From: JBFXDI01 sp050181295
GTDB lineage: Bacteria; Pseudomonadota; Alphaproteobacteria; Rhizobiales; Aestuariivirgaceae
Reading direction: 5' to 3'
NCBI GenBank assembly: GCA_050181295.1
Contig: JBFXDI010000184.1
Location: 1-6,821, forward strand
DNA: 6,821 bases
Shown here: piece by piece, positions 1 to 5,640 of the stretch
Position numbering within the stretch: position 1 is the stretch's first letter
Layout of the letters: the number at the start of each line of letters is the position of its first letter
Program-made: the position numbers and the translations under genes
The notes under the pieces: model-generated
The model's database searches: none
Seen by the model: only the letters and a program-made list of their open reading frames with translations
What the model was told of the DNA's origin: nothing

Positions 1-134
1 ATTCGGTCAAGGACAGCGCCAATCCCGCCATGCTCCGCGCCTATCTCGCCAAGTTCCCGGAAGGGTCGTTCCTGGAACTCGCCCAGATCCTTCTCACCGA
101 TCTCGAAAAGGAGGGCGCGGCGGGGAATGGCTGA
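1..134 (+). CDS. C-terminal end of an unidentified protein (5' end outside window)
   Basis: The reading frame is open from the window edge (first full codon at 3) to a TGA at 132-134, giving 43 residues. The tail has the pattern AYLAKFPEGSFLELA followed by a leucine-rich helix and a short Glu/Gly/Ala end. Similar 'YL..FP.G.F..LA' segments occur in TPR-type helical repeats near the C-termini of alphaproteobacterial caspase-like and adenylate/guanylate cyclase-associated proteins; that resemblance is from memory and weak. No catalytic part is visible, so function cannot be assigned. The gene converges on the small minus-strand gene, with only 5 nt between the two stop codons. That packing, together with alphaproteobacterial codon use, supports it being real. 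I see no terminator in the 5-nt gap. Confidence 0.6.
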   Translation, partial: SVKDSANPAMLRAYLAKFPEGSFLELAQILLTDLEKEGAAGNG

Positions 135-139
135 GGCTG

Positions 140-286
140 TCAGTTGCCCTCGAGGGAGACGCCGTCCTCGCCGATCCTCAGCTCGACGCCCGAAGGCTTG
201 TTCTCCTCGTGATAGACATAGGCTCCCAAGCCCACGACGGCGGCAATCAGGATGCCGATGAGCACATAAAGTCCGTTACGGTTCAC
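140..286 (-). CDS. 48-residue single-pass membrane protein, function unknown
   Basis: A GTG start at 286-284 lies 8 nt after a good ribosome binding site (GGGGAG, complement of 295-300), and the frame ends with TGA at 142-140. The product begins MNRNGLYVLIGILIAAVVGL, a short polar start followed by a hydrophobic helix at about residues 6-25. A soluble tail follows (YVYHEENKPSGVELRIGEDG, then VSLEGN) that is acidic with alternating hydrophobic residues, like a short beta hairpin. The pattern predicts an inner-membrane anchor with a small exposed tail. Proteins of this size and shape are, as I recall, common as hypothetical proteins in Hyphomicrobiales, but I know no function. It is the last gene of the minus-strand cluster, 40 nt after the DUF883-like gene with no clear terminator between them, so co-transcription is likely. 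The strong ribosome binding site is the best evidence that it is translated. Confidence 0.7.
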   Translation of the reverse strand: MNRNGLYVLIGILIAAVVGLGAYVYHEENKPSGVELRIGEDGVSLEGN

Positions 287-326
287 GGCCGTTGCTCCCC
301 CTGCAATGCTTCGGAAACGTTTTCGG

Positions 327-644
327 TCAGCGGTATTCGTCGCGCCGCGCGAGCAGCGCCATGGCGAGCAGGCCTATGCCGACGACGATCGCTAGCGAGG
401 CGACCGGATTGTCGCGCGCCAGATCCGAGGCGGCCGAGGCCTGACGCCCCGCCACGCGCATTGCCTTGGCGCCTGAGCGCCGCATCTCGTCGTACGCTCT
501 CGAGGCGCTTTCCGCAGCGTCATCAAGGAAGCCGCCACCGCGATCCGAGAGCGCCTCGCTCAGCCGCCGGACTTCCTTCCTGAGCGCCGCGATCTGCTCC
601 TCGGCGCGCTCGCCGAGCTCGCTACCATATCTAGATGCGTCCAT
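327..644 (-). CDS. DUF883 / ElaB-YqjD-like membrane-anchored helical protein
   Basis: The protein has 105 residues. The ATG at 644-642 is preceded by GGAAGGAG with a short spacer. Residues 10-35 form a charged amphipathic helix (ERAEEQIAALRKEVRRL) likely to be a coiled coil. Residues 40-78 form a second Ala/Arg/Glu-rich helix. Residues 79-99 (DNPVASLAIVVGIGLLAMAL) are a Pro-kinked transmembrane helix, followed by the basic tail ARRDEYR. This order, helical stalk then 'NP...GLL' anchor then Arg-rich end, is the hallmark of the DUF883 family. E. coli members ElaB and YqjD are inner-membrane proteins that bind ribosomes in stationary phase. A ribosome or stress role here is inference only, because alphaproteobacterial members are mostly uncharacterised. 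The gene lies 80 nt after the antiporter gene on the same strand. Confidence 0.8.
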   Translation of the reverse strand: MDASRYGSELGERAEEQIAALRKEVRRLSEALSDRGGGFLDDAAESASRAYDEMRRSGAKAMRVAGRQASAASDLARDNPVASLAIVVGIGLLAMALLARRDEYR

Positions 645-724
645 GCCTGCTCCTTCCGCCCTCGCATGCCAGGAACGGAGGACGCCGCGATTGGTTCCGA
701 CGGCCGAGAGCTGCAGGTGGGCAC

Positions 725-2581
725 TCAGCTTGCCTGTATCGGGGACGCCTCCTCGCCGGACTCAGCACTCGAAGGCGTCCTGGCGTTCCACAGGAGCGCC
801 ACGCCGATGACAGCCGAGACGATGGAGGCGGCGAACACCGCGATCTTGGCGGCCGCGAAATCGGAAGCCACCGGAAAGGCCTGCCCGGCGATGAAGAGCG
901 ACATGGTGAAGCCGATGCCCGCCAGCGCACCCGCACCCGCGAGCTGGCGCCAGGAATATTCGCGAGGCTTCACCGCGACGCCGAGCGCCACGGCAAGCGC
1001 GGAAGCCGCAAGCAGCCCCAAGGGCTTGCCGACGACGAGCCCGGCCATGATCGCCAGCATCAGCGGCTCGTGCCCGGAAAGCACGTCGATGCTCATCAGA
1101 ACGCCCGCATTGGCCAGCGCGAAGATCGGCAACACGACATAGCTCGAGCGGGCGCCGGCATGCCGCAGCAGCCGGTCGGCCGGCGACTCGATCCGGTCAT
1201 GAATGGCATCGAGCGCCCTCAGCGCCGGCACGGACGGCCCGTGCCGCAGGACCTCGCCGCTGCGGTCTCCTTCCGCCGCCACCAGCGCATTGGCCTGCAC
1301 CATCAGCGCGTCGAGGTTGGGCGGCGGGCGCGTCGGCACGAAAAGCGCGAGAATCACGCCCGCGAGCGTCGCATGCAGGCCTCCCTCGTGGACGCAGGCC
1401 CAGAGCGCAACGCCCAAGAGCATGTAGGGCGTGACGCTGTAGATGCGCGCGCGGTTGAGGAGCGCGAGGATCACCGTTATGCCACCGGCGGTAGCGAGAT
1501 AGTCCAGATGCAGCGCGCCGGAATAGAACGCCGCCACGACGGCGATGGCCCCGATGTCGTCGACGATCGCCGCGGCGGTGAGGAAGATGCGCAGCTCGAC
1601 CGGCACGCGGCTTCCCATCATGACGATGAGAGCGACCGCGAAGGCGGTGTCGGTCGCCATGGGCACGCCCCAGCCATGCGACCAGGGCCCGGTCGGCACG
1701 AGCAGCCAGTAAAGAAGCGCCGGCACGACCATTCCGCCGATGGCCGCCGCTATGGGGAGTGCTGCGGATCTGAAGCTCGCCAGGTGACCGACGGTGAACT
1801 CGCGCTTGATCTCGAGTCCCACCACCAGGAAGAAGACGGTGAGGAGGCCGTCATTGATCCATTTGAGCAGCGACAGCGAGAAGGCGGCATCGCCGAAGGA
1901 GAAGCCGAGGCCGCGCTCCCAGAAGGCCGTGAAGGCGGGGCCGAGGCCGGAATTGGTCAGAAGCACCGCCAGAACGGTGGCCACCAGCAGGAGAAGGCCC
2001 GCGGAAGGCGCCCAGCCCGCGAAGTCGAGCGCCGCGGAGCGGACGCGATGGCCGAGGGTGCCGAGCAGGGCATCGGAGAACGAGTTCTCGTCCCACGGGC
2101 CGTCATAGCGGCGGCCGTTCATGAAGAAGGTCGGGGTGAAAAGGACGCCGCTCGCCCGGGCGCTCGCCTCGTCGGCCTCGACCCGCTCCCGTGCCTGCGA
2201 CGGATCGACCGTTTCCGCGCCGCAAAGGGAAAGCTCGCGCCCGACGGCCTCCAGATCCTCCTCGGTGAGAACCGACGAGCGGGTCATCAGCGCCACATGG
2301 GCGGCCCAGAAGCTCTTGTGATCGGGCGCACGCTCGACAAGCTCGGCGGCGCGGCGGGCGATATCGCTCCCCGTCAGGGGGCGGTGCCGGAACACGTAGC
2401 GCAGCCGGTCGCCGAGTTCGTCGCGCACCTCGGCAATGCGCTCGTTCGCGGCCCGGCAATGGGGGCAGGCATAGCTGCCATACTCCACCAGCGTGATCGC
2501 GGCCCCCGAAGGGCCGAGCGTGTGGTCCAGGGCCTCATCGACCGCCCGGTCGAGCCTGTTCCTGAGCGCCGCTTGCGCCAC
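725..2581 (-). CDS. nhaA: Na+/H+ antiporter NhaA with N-terminal DsbA-like thioredoxin-fold domain
   Basis: The product has 618 residues, against about 390 for plain NhaA. Residues ~10-178 form a DsbA/thioredoxin-like domain: VEYGSYACPHC with redox cysteines C39 and C42, then a helical insert, then the cis-proline stretch GVLFTPTFFMNG (P150). From about residue 186 the chain is NhaA, a secondary transporter exchanging cytoplasmic Na+ for H+. Key motifs are NDGLLTVFFLVVGLEIKRE, ATDTAFA with D311 (like E. coli D133), AAIVDDIGAI with D341/D342 (like D163/D164), GLHATLAGV with H403 (like H225), and GLVVGKPLG with K519 (like K300). The transport residues are therefore intact. A hydrophilic insert at ~418-478 ends in IESPADRLLRH, typical of long NhaA forms. 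I prefer the GTG at 2581 because AAGAGG lies 5 nt before it; the in-frame GTG at 2587 lies inside that site, and TAA at 2593-2591 blocks longer forms. No signal peptide is visible. It probably heads the minus-strand operon. Confidence 0.95.
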   Translation of the reverse strand: MAQAALRNRLDRAVDEALDHTLGPSGAAITLVEYGSYACPHCRAANERIAEVRDELGDRLRYVFRHRPLTGSDIARRAAELVERAPDHKSFWAAHVALMTRSSVLTEEDLEAVGRELSLCGAETVDPSQARERVEADEASARASGVLFTPTFFMNGRRYDGPWDENSFSDALLGTLGHRVRSAALDFAGWAPSAGLLLLVATVLAVLLTNSGLGPAFTAFWERGLGFSFGDAAFSLSLLKWINDGLLTVFFLVVGLEIKREFTVGHLASFRSAALPIAAAIGGMVVPALLYWLLVPTGPWSHGWGVPMATDTAFAVALIVMMGSRVPVELRIFLTAAAIVDDIGAIAVVAAFYSGALHLDYLATAGGITVILALLNRARIYSVTPYMLLGVALWACVHEGGLHATLAGVILALFVPTRPPPNLDALMVQANALVAAEGDRSGEVLRHGPSVPALRALDAIHDRIESPADRLLRHAGARSSYVVLPIFALANAGVLMSIDVLSGHEPLMLAIMAGLVVGKPLGLLAASALAVALGVAVKPREYSWRQLAGAGALAGIGFTMSLFIAGQAFPVASDFAAAKIAVFAASIVSAVIGVALLWNARTPSSAESGEEASPIQAS

Positions 2582-2645
2582 TTGCACCTCTTAGTTTCAA
2601 CAGCCGCCGCGCCGGAGAAGACGCGGGCCCCAAGGAAGAGCAAGG

Positions 2646-2675
2646 AATATAGGGATGAAGGGCGGGCGGCGTCAT
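2646..2675 (-). promoter_or_regulatory. Candidate sigma-70 promoter for nhaA
   Basis: Reading the minus strand, ATGACG (2675-2670) and TATATT (2651-2646) are separated by 18 nt. The -10 sits in CCTATATT, which matches the CTATAT type often seen in rhizobial vegetative promoters and five of six bases of TATAAT. The -35 matches four of six bases. The start point would be near 2639, giving a leader of about 58 nt before the GTG at 2581. The position, in the 229-nt gap between the divergent nhaA and DUF1772 genes, fits. This is pattern matching by eye. Confidence 0.35.
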
Positions 2676-2796
2676 GATCCTCTCGCCGAAAGTATGAGAT
2701 TCAGTCGAACTTCCTCGCTGCGCCTGCCATGATGCGGGTTCCGCAGGACGGCGCCACATTCCGGGACGATGGAACGCACCGCCACGGGACTTCGAG

Positions 2797-2802
2797 AAGG
2801 AG
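2797..2802 (+). promoter_or_regulatory. Ribosome binding site deciding the DUF1772 start
   Basis: AAGGAG lies 8 nt before GTG at 2811. It supports that GTG over the in-frame ATG at 2769, whose upstream sequence has no such site and whose extra 14 residues (ERTATGLREGESD and neighbours) are polar and not family-like. Confidence 0.75.
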
Positions 2803-2810
2803 AATCCGAC

Positions 2811-3311
2811 GTGACCCTGCTGACATCCGGCCTCATCGTCGCCTCGATTCTTGGCTCGGGCCTCATGGCCGGCCTCTTCTTCGTCTTCTCGAACACGGTC
2901 ATGGCCGCGCTCGGGCGTCTCCCGGCGGCGCACGGCATGGCGGCGATGCAGTCGATCAACGCGGTCATCCTCAATCCCGTCTTCCTGTTGGCGTTCATGG
3001 GAACCGCGATCCTCTCGGCGCTCGTGATCGTGCTTGTCGCCCTGCGTTGGGAGGGGATGGGCTCGGGCCTCGTCATCGCCGGCGCGGCCGCCTATCTCGC
3101 CGGCGGATTGCTGGTCACGATGCTGTTCAACGTGCCGCTCAACAAGGAACTCGCCGCCGCGGCCGCGGCGGATCCTGCGAGCGCCGATCTCTGGATGCGA
3201 TATCTGACAACGTGGACGCTCTGGAACCACGTGCGAACCTTTTCCTGCATCGCGGCTCTCCTGCTTCAGACGATCGGGCTCGCATGCATGGCCTCCCGGC
3301 TGCCTGCGTGA
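2811..3311 (+). CDS. DUF1772 (anthrone oxygenase-like) integral membrane protein
   Basis: The product has 166 residues from the GTG at 2811. Four hydrophobic helices are visible at about 4-26, 54-78, 84-105 and 142-162. The order of motifs fits DUF1772: GLMAGLFFVFSNTVM in helix 1; then an amphipathic stretch with AMQSIN and NPVF (N50, N55); NVPLN at 107-111 after helix 3; and WNHVRT at 138-143 before helix 4. The family is named for fungal anthrone oxygenases, but bacterial members are largely uncharacterised and a polyketide substrate here would be a guess. The gene is divergent from nhaA with a 229-nt gap and stands alone. A strong hairpin begins 39 nt after its stop, although the T-run of that hairpin faces the other strand. 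Family assignment is fairly sure; function is unknown. Confidence 0.85.
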   Translation: MTLLTSGLIVASILGSGLMAGLFFVFSNTVMAALGRLPAAHGMAAMQSINAVILNPVFLLAFMGTAILSALVIVLVALRWEGMGSGLVIAGAAAYLAGGLLVTMLFNVPLNKELAAAAAADPASADLWMRYLTTWTLWNHVRTFSCIAALLLQTIGLACMASRLPA

Positions 3312-3345
3312 CGAGCGCTTGCGCCGCTACCACCGAACTGATGCG

Positions 3346-3380
3346 AAAATGCCACAGAGCGGAGTCAAACCGCCTGTGGC
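3346..3380 (-). terminator. Intrinsic-terminator-like hairpin facing the minus strand
   Basis: GCCACAG (3351-3357) pairs with CTGTGGC (3374-3380), and GCGG (3359-3362) with CCGC (3370-3373). That is 11 base pairs with one bulged A at 3358 and a 7-nt loop. On the minus strand the stem is followed at once by ATTTTC (3350-3345), a short U-tract. On the plus strand there is no T-run, only GCCACACAG. It could still end the DUF1772 transcript weakly from the plus side, 39 nt after the stop codon, but its form fits a minus-strand transcript better. Confidence 0.5.
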
Positions 3381-3592
3381 GCCACACAGAGTAGCGACCC
3401 GCCAGAAGCATGGCGTCCCATAACGCGTCTGCCAGTGCCCGCATGGCGGAGCTTCAGCGACGACGATCCGTTCGCCCGAGCTCGATTCCTAACGAAGTAT
3501 GAATGTCTTAGACGCGCTACTTCGATTCCCGCGCGCAAACCGGGTGCGTTCGAGGCCCATGATTTTCCGCCGATGCGGCGGTCTTCTTCCAT

Positions 3593-3618
3593 GTCGTTTC
3601 AAGTGTCAAAGAAACGAC
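3593..3618. repeat. Inverted repeat (8-bp arms) around a TTGACA hexamer
   Basis: GTCGTTTC (3593-3600) and GAAACGAC (3611-3618) are perfect inverted arms with a 10-nt spacer. The spacer carries TGTCAA (3604-3609), so the minus strand reads a perfect TTGACA -35 hexamer inside the repeat. That could be an operator over a promoter. No good -10 is found 16-18 nt downstream on the minus strand, so a promoter is unproven. One or two such 8-bp pairs are expected by chance in a window this long. Confidence 0.3.
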
Positions 3619-3718
3619 TTTGGATTCAGACGCTTATCGGCTTCGCATGAAGTTTCCGCAACGTCGGCACACGACGGCTTCGTGACACAATCCTTTTCGT
3701 TCGCGTCCCTGCCGTCCC

Positions 3719-3740
3719 GGAGGCCCCGTCGCGGGCCTCC
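3719..3740. repeat. GC-rich hairpin (8-bp perfect stem)
   Basis: GGAGGCCC (3719-3726) pairs with GGGCCTCC (3733-3740) across the 6-nt loop CGTCGC. AAAA follows after one C on the plus strand, which would be a T-run before the stem on the minus strand, so neither direction makes a classic intrinsic terminator. Its role is unknown; it may be a folded element or a transcription barrier between the silent region and the dnaA promoter area. Confidence 0.35.
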
Positions 3741-3847
3741 CAAAACACGACCATGATTCAATACCTTGCCGCCGTGCACCGACGAACCAGACGCCAGGGT
3801 GGCCCTTCAGCAAATAGTCCGTATACGGATGTTCGCGGCGGGCGCAG

Positions 3848-3876
3848 TTGCAATGGGGGGAGGTGCTGTGTATGTT
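3848..3876 (+). promoter_or_regulatory. Candidate dnaA promoter
   Basis: TTGCAA (3848-3853) and TATGTT (3871-3876) are separated by exactly 17 nt, and TG at 3868-3869 precedes the -10. Each hexamer matches four of six consensus bases. Transcription would start near 3883, giving a leader of about 310 nt to the chosen dnaA ATG. A perfect 12-bp palindrome (TCCGTATACGGA, 3818-3829) lies 18 nt upstream and could be a regulator site. Other promoters closer to dnaA are possible; I saw no better one. Confidence 0.3.
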
Positions 3877-4021
3877 CGGCCTTGCGCCCGGGGCCAAGTG
3901 AAGGGCGCCAACACAAGAACGGAGACCGACGTGTCTCGTACACACGTCAATCGGGGTGAGGGGTGTCGAGTCGAGACCCTGAGGCGGCGTAAGTTCTAGC
4001 CTTCGTAGCGTTCAAAAGTCT

Positions 4022-4088
4022 GCCGGATGAACCGGCGGCGGGAGTCTTGCCGCCGTGCCGGTTGGGTTGCGCCTCGTTGCAGGCGCAA
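4022..4088 (+). promoter_or_regulatory. Tandem and competing hairpins in the dnaA leader
   Basis: The 4030-4041 arm (AACCGGCGGCGG) pairs with 4050-4063 (CCGCCG, bulged TG, CCGGTT): 12 base pairs, with a loop that holds a GAGTC site. Three nt later TTGCGCCT (4067-4074) pairs perfectly with AGGCGCAA (4081-4088) across CGTTGC. A third stem, GCCGG (4022-4026) with CCGGC (4032-4036), would use the same bases as the first and exclude it. Neither large hairpin is followed by a T-run, so a role in translation or RNA stability is more likely than intrinsic termination. The structures are read from complementarity only. Confidence 0.5.
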
Positions 4089-4192
4089 GGGGTGGAGGGC
4101 TGTCGCCGCTAGCGATCGGAGGGATGCGGAAAGTGCTTGATCATGTCGTCGGGACGAACGAGGCGGGAAGGCTGACGGTGGACGGAAGGGGA

Positions 4193-5614
4193 ATGACGAG
4201 AGAGGAACTGGACCGGCGATGGGAGCGGATCGCAAGGCGTCTCAGGGCCGAACTCGGCGAAGAACTCTACGTCAGCTGGTTCCAGCGCATGGAGGCCGAG
4301 CACTACGAGGACCGGCGGCTCTGCGTGTCGGTGCCGACACGCTTCCTGAAGAGCTGGATTGATTCCCATTATTCCGACCGGCTCGTGGGCGCCTGCAACG
4401 TCGAGTTCGGCGAACTCGATGCCGTCGTCACGAAAGTCCGCGCCAGGGGCCTGCCCGTGCGGCCGCCAAGCATCCAGGCCGAGATCGAGACCCCGGCCGC
4501 GGCCGATCCGGCGCGTGAGGCGCGTCGTTTTCCGTCCCGCAGCATCGAGTCCGGCCCCGATCGTGGCTCGCCCCTCGATCACGGCCTCACCTTCGAGACC
4601 TTCGTCATCGGCCGCTCCAACGCCCTTGCGCATGCGGCAGCAGTGCGGGTCGCGGATGCGACGCCGGGGCAACCCTTAAGCTTCAACCCGCTCTACATCC
4701 ATTCGCCCGCCGGACTCGGCAAGACACATCTCCTCAACGCCATGTCATGGCGCATCCGGCAGCGCTTCCAGGACCGGCGCGTGCTGTTCATCACGGCCGA
4801 GAAGTTCATGGTGCAGTTCTCCGCCGCGTTGAAGGCGCGCGACACGCTCGCCTTCAAGGATTATTTCCAGTCGATCGACGTGCTCCTCATCGACGACTTC
4901 CAGTTCCTGCAGGGCAAGACCATGCAGCAGGAATTCTGTCACACCTTCAATTCGCTGGTGGACGCCAAGCGGCAGGTGATCGTGGCCGCCGACGTGCCGC
5001 CGGCGCAGCTCGAAAGCATCGACCAGCGCATGCGCTCGAGACTCGCGGGCGGGCTCGTGGTCGACATCGAGCTGCCGGATCTCGAGCTCCGGCGCAGCAT
5101 CCTGCAGGCGCGCCTGCAGGGCGCGCGGCACCGCTCGCCGGGCCTGCACGTTCCCGAGGACGTGGTGGAGTTCATCGCCAACCGCATCACGGGCGGGGGC
5201 CGCGAGCTCGAAGGCGCGCTTAACCGCGTCATCGCGCTTCAGCAGCTTCGGCAGGGCGCGCCGATGACGGTCGATCTCGCGGCGCAGGCGCTGCGCGACC
5301 TGACGCAGACGGCCGAGGCTGTGCGGGTGCGCATCGACGACATTCTGCAGGCCATCGGACGCCACTACAACGTGTCGCGCGCCGACCTGCTTTCGCCGCG
5401 CCGGGCCCGCGCCATCGTGCGGCCGCGCCAGGTCGGCATGTATCTCGCCAAGAAGCTCACGTCCCGCTCCCTGCCCGAGATCGGCCGGCGCTTCGGCGGG
5501 CGCGACCATTCGACCGTGCTGCACGCGGTGCGCAAGGTCGAGGAACTGATGCAGGCGGACGACAAGATGGCGCGCGAGGTGGCCCTTCTCACCCGCATCA
5601 TCGAGCATCCGTAG
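4193..5614 (+). CDS. dnaA: Chromosomal replication initiator protein DnaA
   Basis: DnaA binds origin DnaA boxes, forms an ATP-dependent filament that opens the duplex and helps load DnaB helicase; it also regulates transcription. From the ATG at 4193 it has 473 residues, a normal rhizobial length. Domain I is at ~8-75 (WERIARRLRAELGEELYVSW and PTRFLKSWI) and a variable linker at ~84-128. The AAA+ part shows a P-loop SPAGLGKTHL (K177), Walker B VLLIDDFQF (D234/D235), the arginine-finger box RMRSRLAGGL (279-288) and sensor II GGRELEGALNR (335-345). Domain IV at ~379-473 ends with the DNA-binding signature FGGRDHSTVLHAVRKV (434-449). The start is uncertain: GTG 4178 has a better-placed GGGAAGG (478 residues), ATG 4124 has GGAGGG too close, and GTG 4055 would translate the leader hairpin. 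Residues encoded before 4193 do not look like DnaA. The next gene, dnaN, is 116 nt away. Confidence 0.97.
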   Translation: MTREELDRRWERIARRLRAELGEELYVSWFQRMEAEHYEDRRLCVSVPTRFLKSWIDSHYSDRLVGACNVEFGELDAVVTKVRARGLPVRPPSIQAEIETPAAADPAREARRFPSRSIESGPDRGSPLDHGLTFETFVIGRSNALAHAAAVRVADATPGQPLSFNPLYIHSPAGLGKTHLLNAMSWRIRQRFQDRRVLFITAEKFMVQFSAALKARDTLAFKDYFQSIDVLLIDDFQFLQGKTMQQEFCHTFNSLVDAKRQVIVAADVPPAQLESIDQRMRSRLAGGLVVDIELPDLELRRSILQARLQGARHRSPGLHVPEDVVEFIANRITGGGRELEGALNRVIALQQLRQGAPMTVDLAAQALRDLTQTAEAVRVRIDDILQAIGRHYNVSRADLLSPRRARAIVRPRQVGMYLAKKLTSRSLPEIGRRFGGRDHSTVLHAVRKVEELMQADDKMAREVALLTRIIEHP

Positions 5615-5640
5615 CGCGGCATCGGGACACTCCGGAGCGG

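Larger units (their letters stand above)
3312..4192. other. Long region without a convincing gene upstream of dnaA
   Basis: About 880 bp hold no frame I believe in. The short open frames here (for example 3365-3592 minus and 3435-3650 plus) lack ribosome binding sites, have no recognisable motif and overlap on opposite strands. By hand count, GC falls to about 52% over 3481-3660, clearly lower than the flanking genes. The region contains seven GANTC sites (starting at 3362, 3484, 3524, 3623, 3755, 3968, 4042), several inverted repeats, a minus-facing terminator-like hairpin at its left end, and a candidate dnaA promoter and structured leader at its right end. I found no good DnaA box (TTATCCACA-like) and no AT-rich block, so no origin is called. 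No tRNA or common small RNA was recognised. Confidence 0.7.

Noticed and set aside
635..2677. A 680-codon open frame on the plus strand opposite nhaA
   Set aside because: Its product is rich in Arg, His, Gly and Glu with no motif. It exists because high third-position GC in nhaA removes stop codons from the opposite strand, while the nhaA frame carries every family motif.
3435..3545. tRNA-like stretch with two TCGATTCC repeats (3482-3489 and 3522-3529)
   Set aside because: The sequences flanking the T-loop-like repeats do not form the required 5-bp T stem, and no acceptor or anticodon arms can be drawn. The 7-bp inverted pair CGAAGTA/TACTTCG here is within chance expectation.
3365..3650. Short open frames in the gap (3365-3592 minus, 3435-3650 plus)
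   Set aside because: They overlap each other on opposite strands, lack ribosome binding sites and recognisable motifs, and the minus one ends inside the terminator-like hairpin.
3928..3948. Inverted repeat GACGTGT / ACACGTC with a 7-nt spacer
   Set aside because: Seven-bp pairs with short spacers are expected several times by chance in a window this long; there is no further support for an operator.
4055..4192. dnaA starting at GTG 4055
   Set aside because: The extra 46 codons would translate the 4067-4088 hairpin and give a Gly/Arg-rich sequence unlike DnaA, whose domain I begins near the WERIARRL motif.
3312..4192. Chromosome origin (oriC) next to dnaA
   Set aside because: No TTATCCACA-like box with fewer than about three mismatches and no AT-rich stretch were found by eye on either strand.
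4745..5608. Long open frame on the minus strand inside dnaA
   Set aside because: It is a codon-bias shadow: no motif, no ribosome binding site, and full overlap with conserved DnaA domains.
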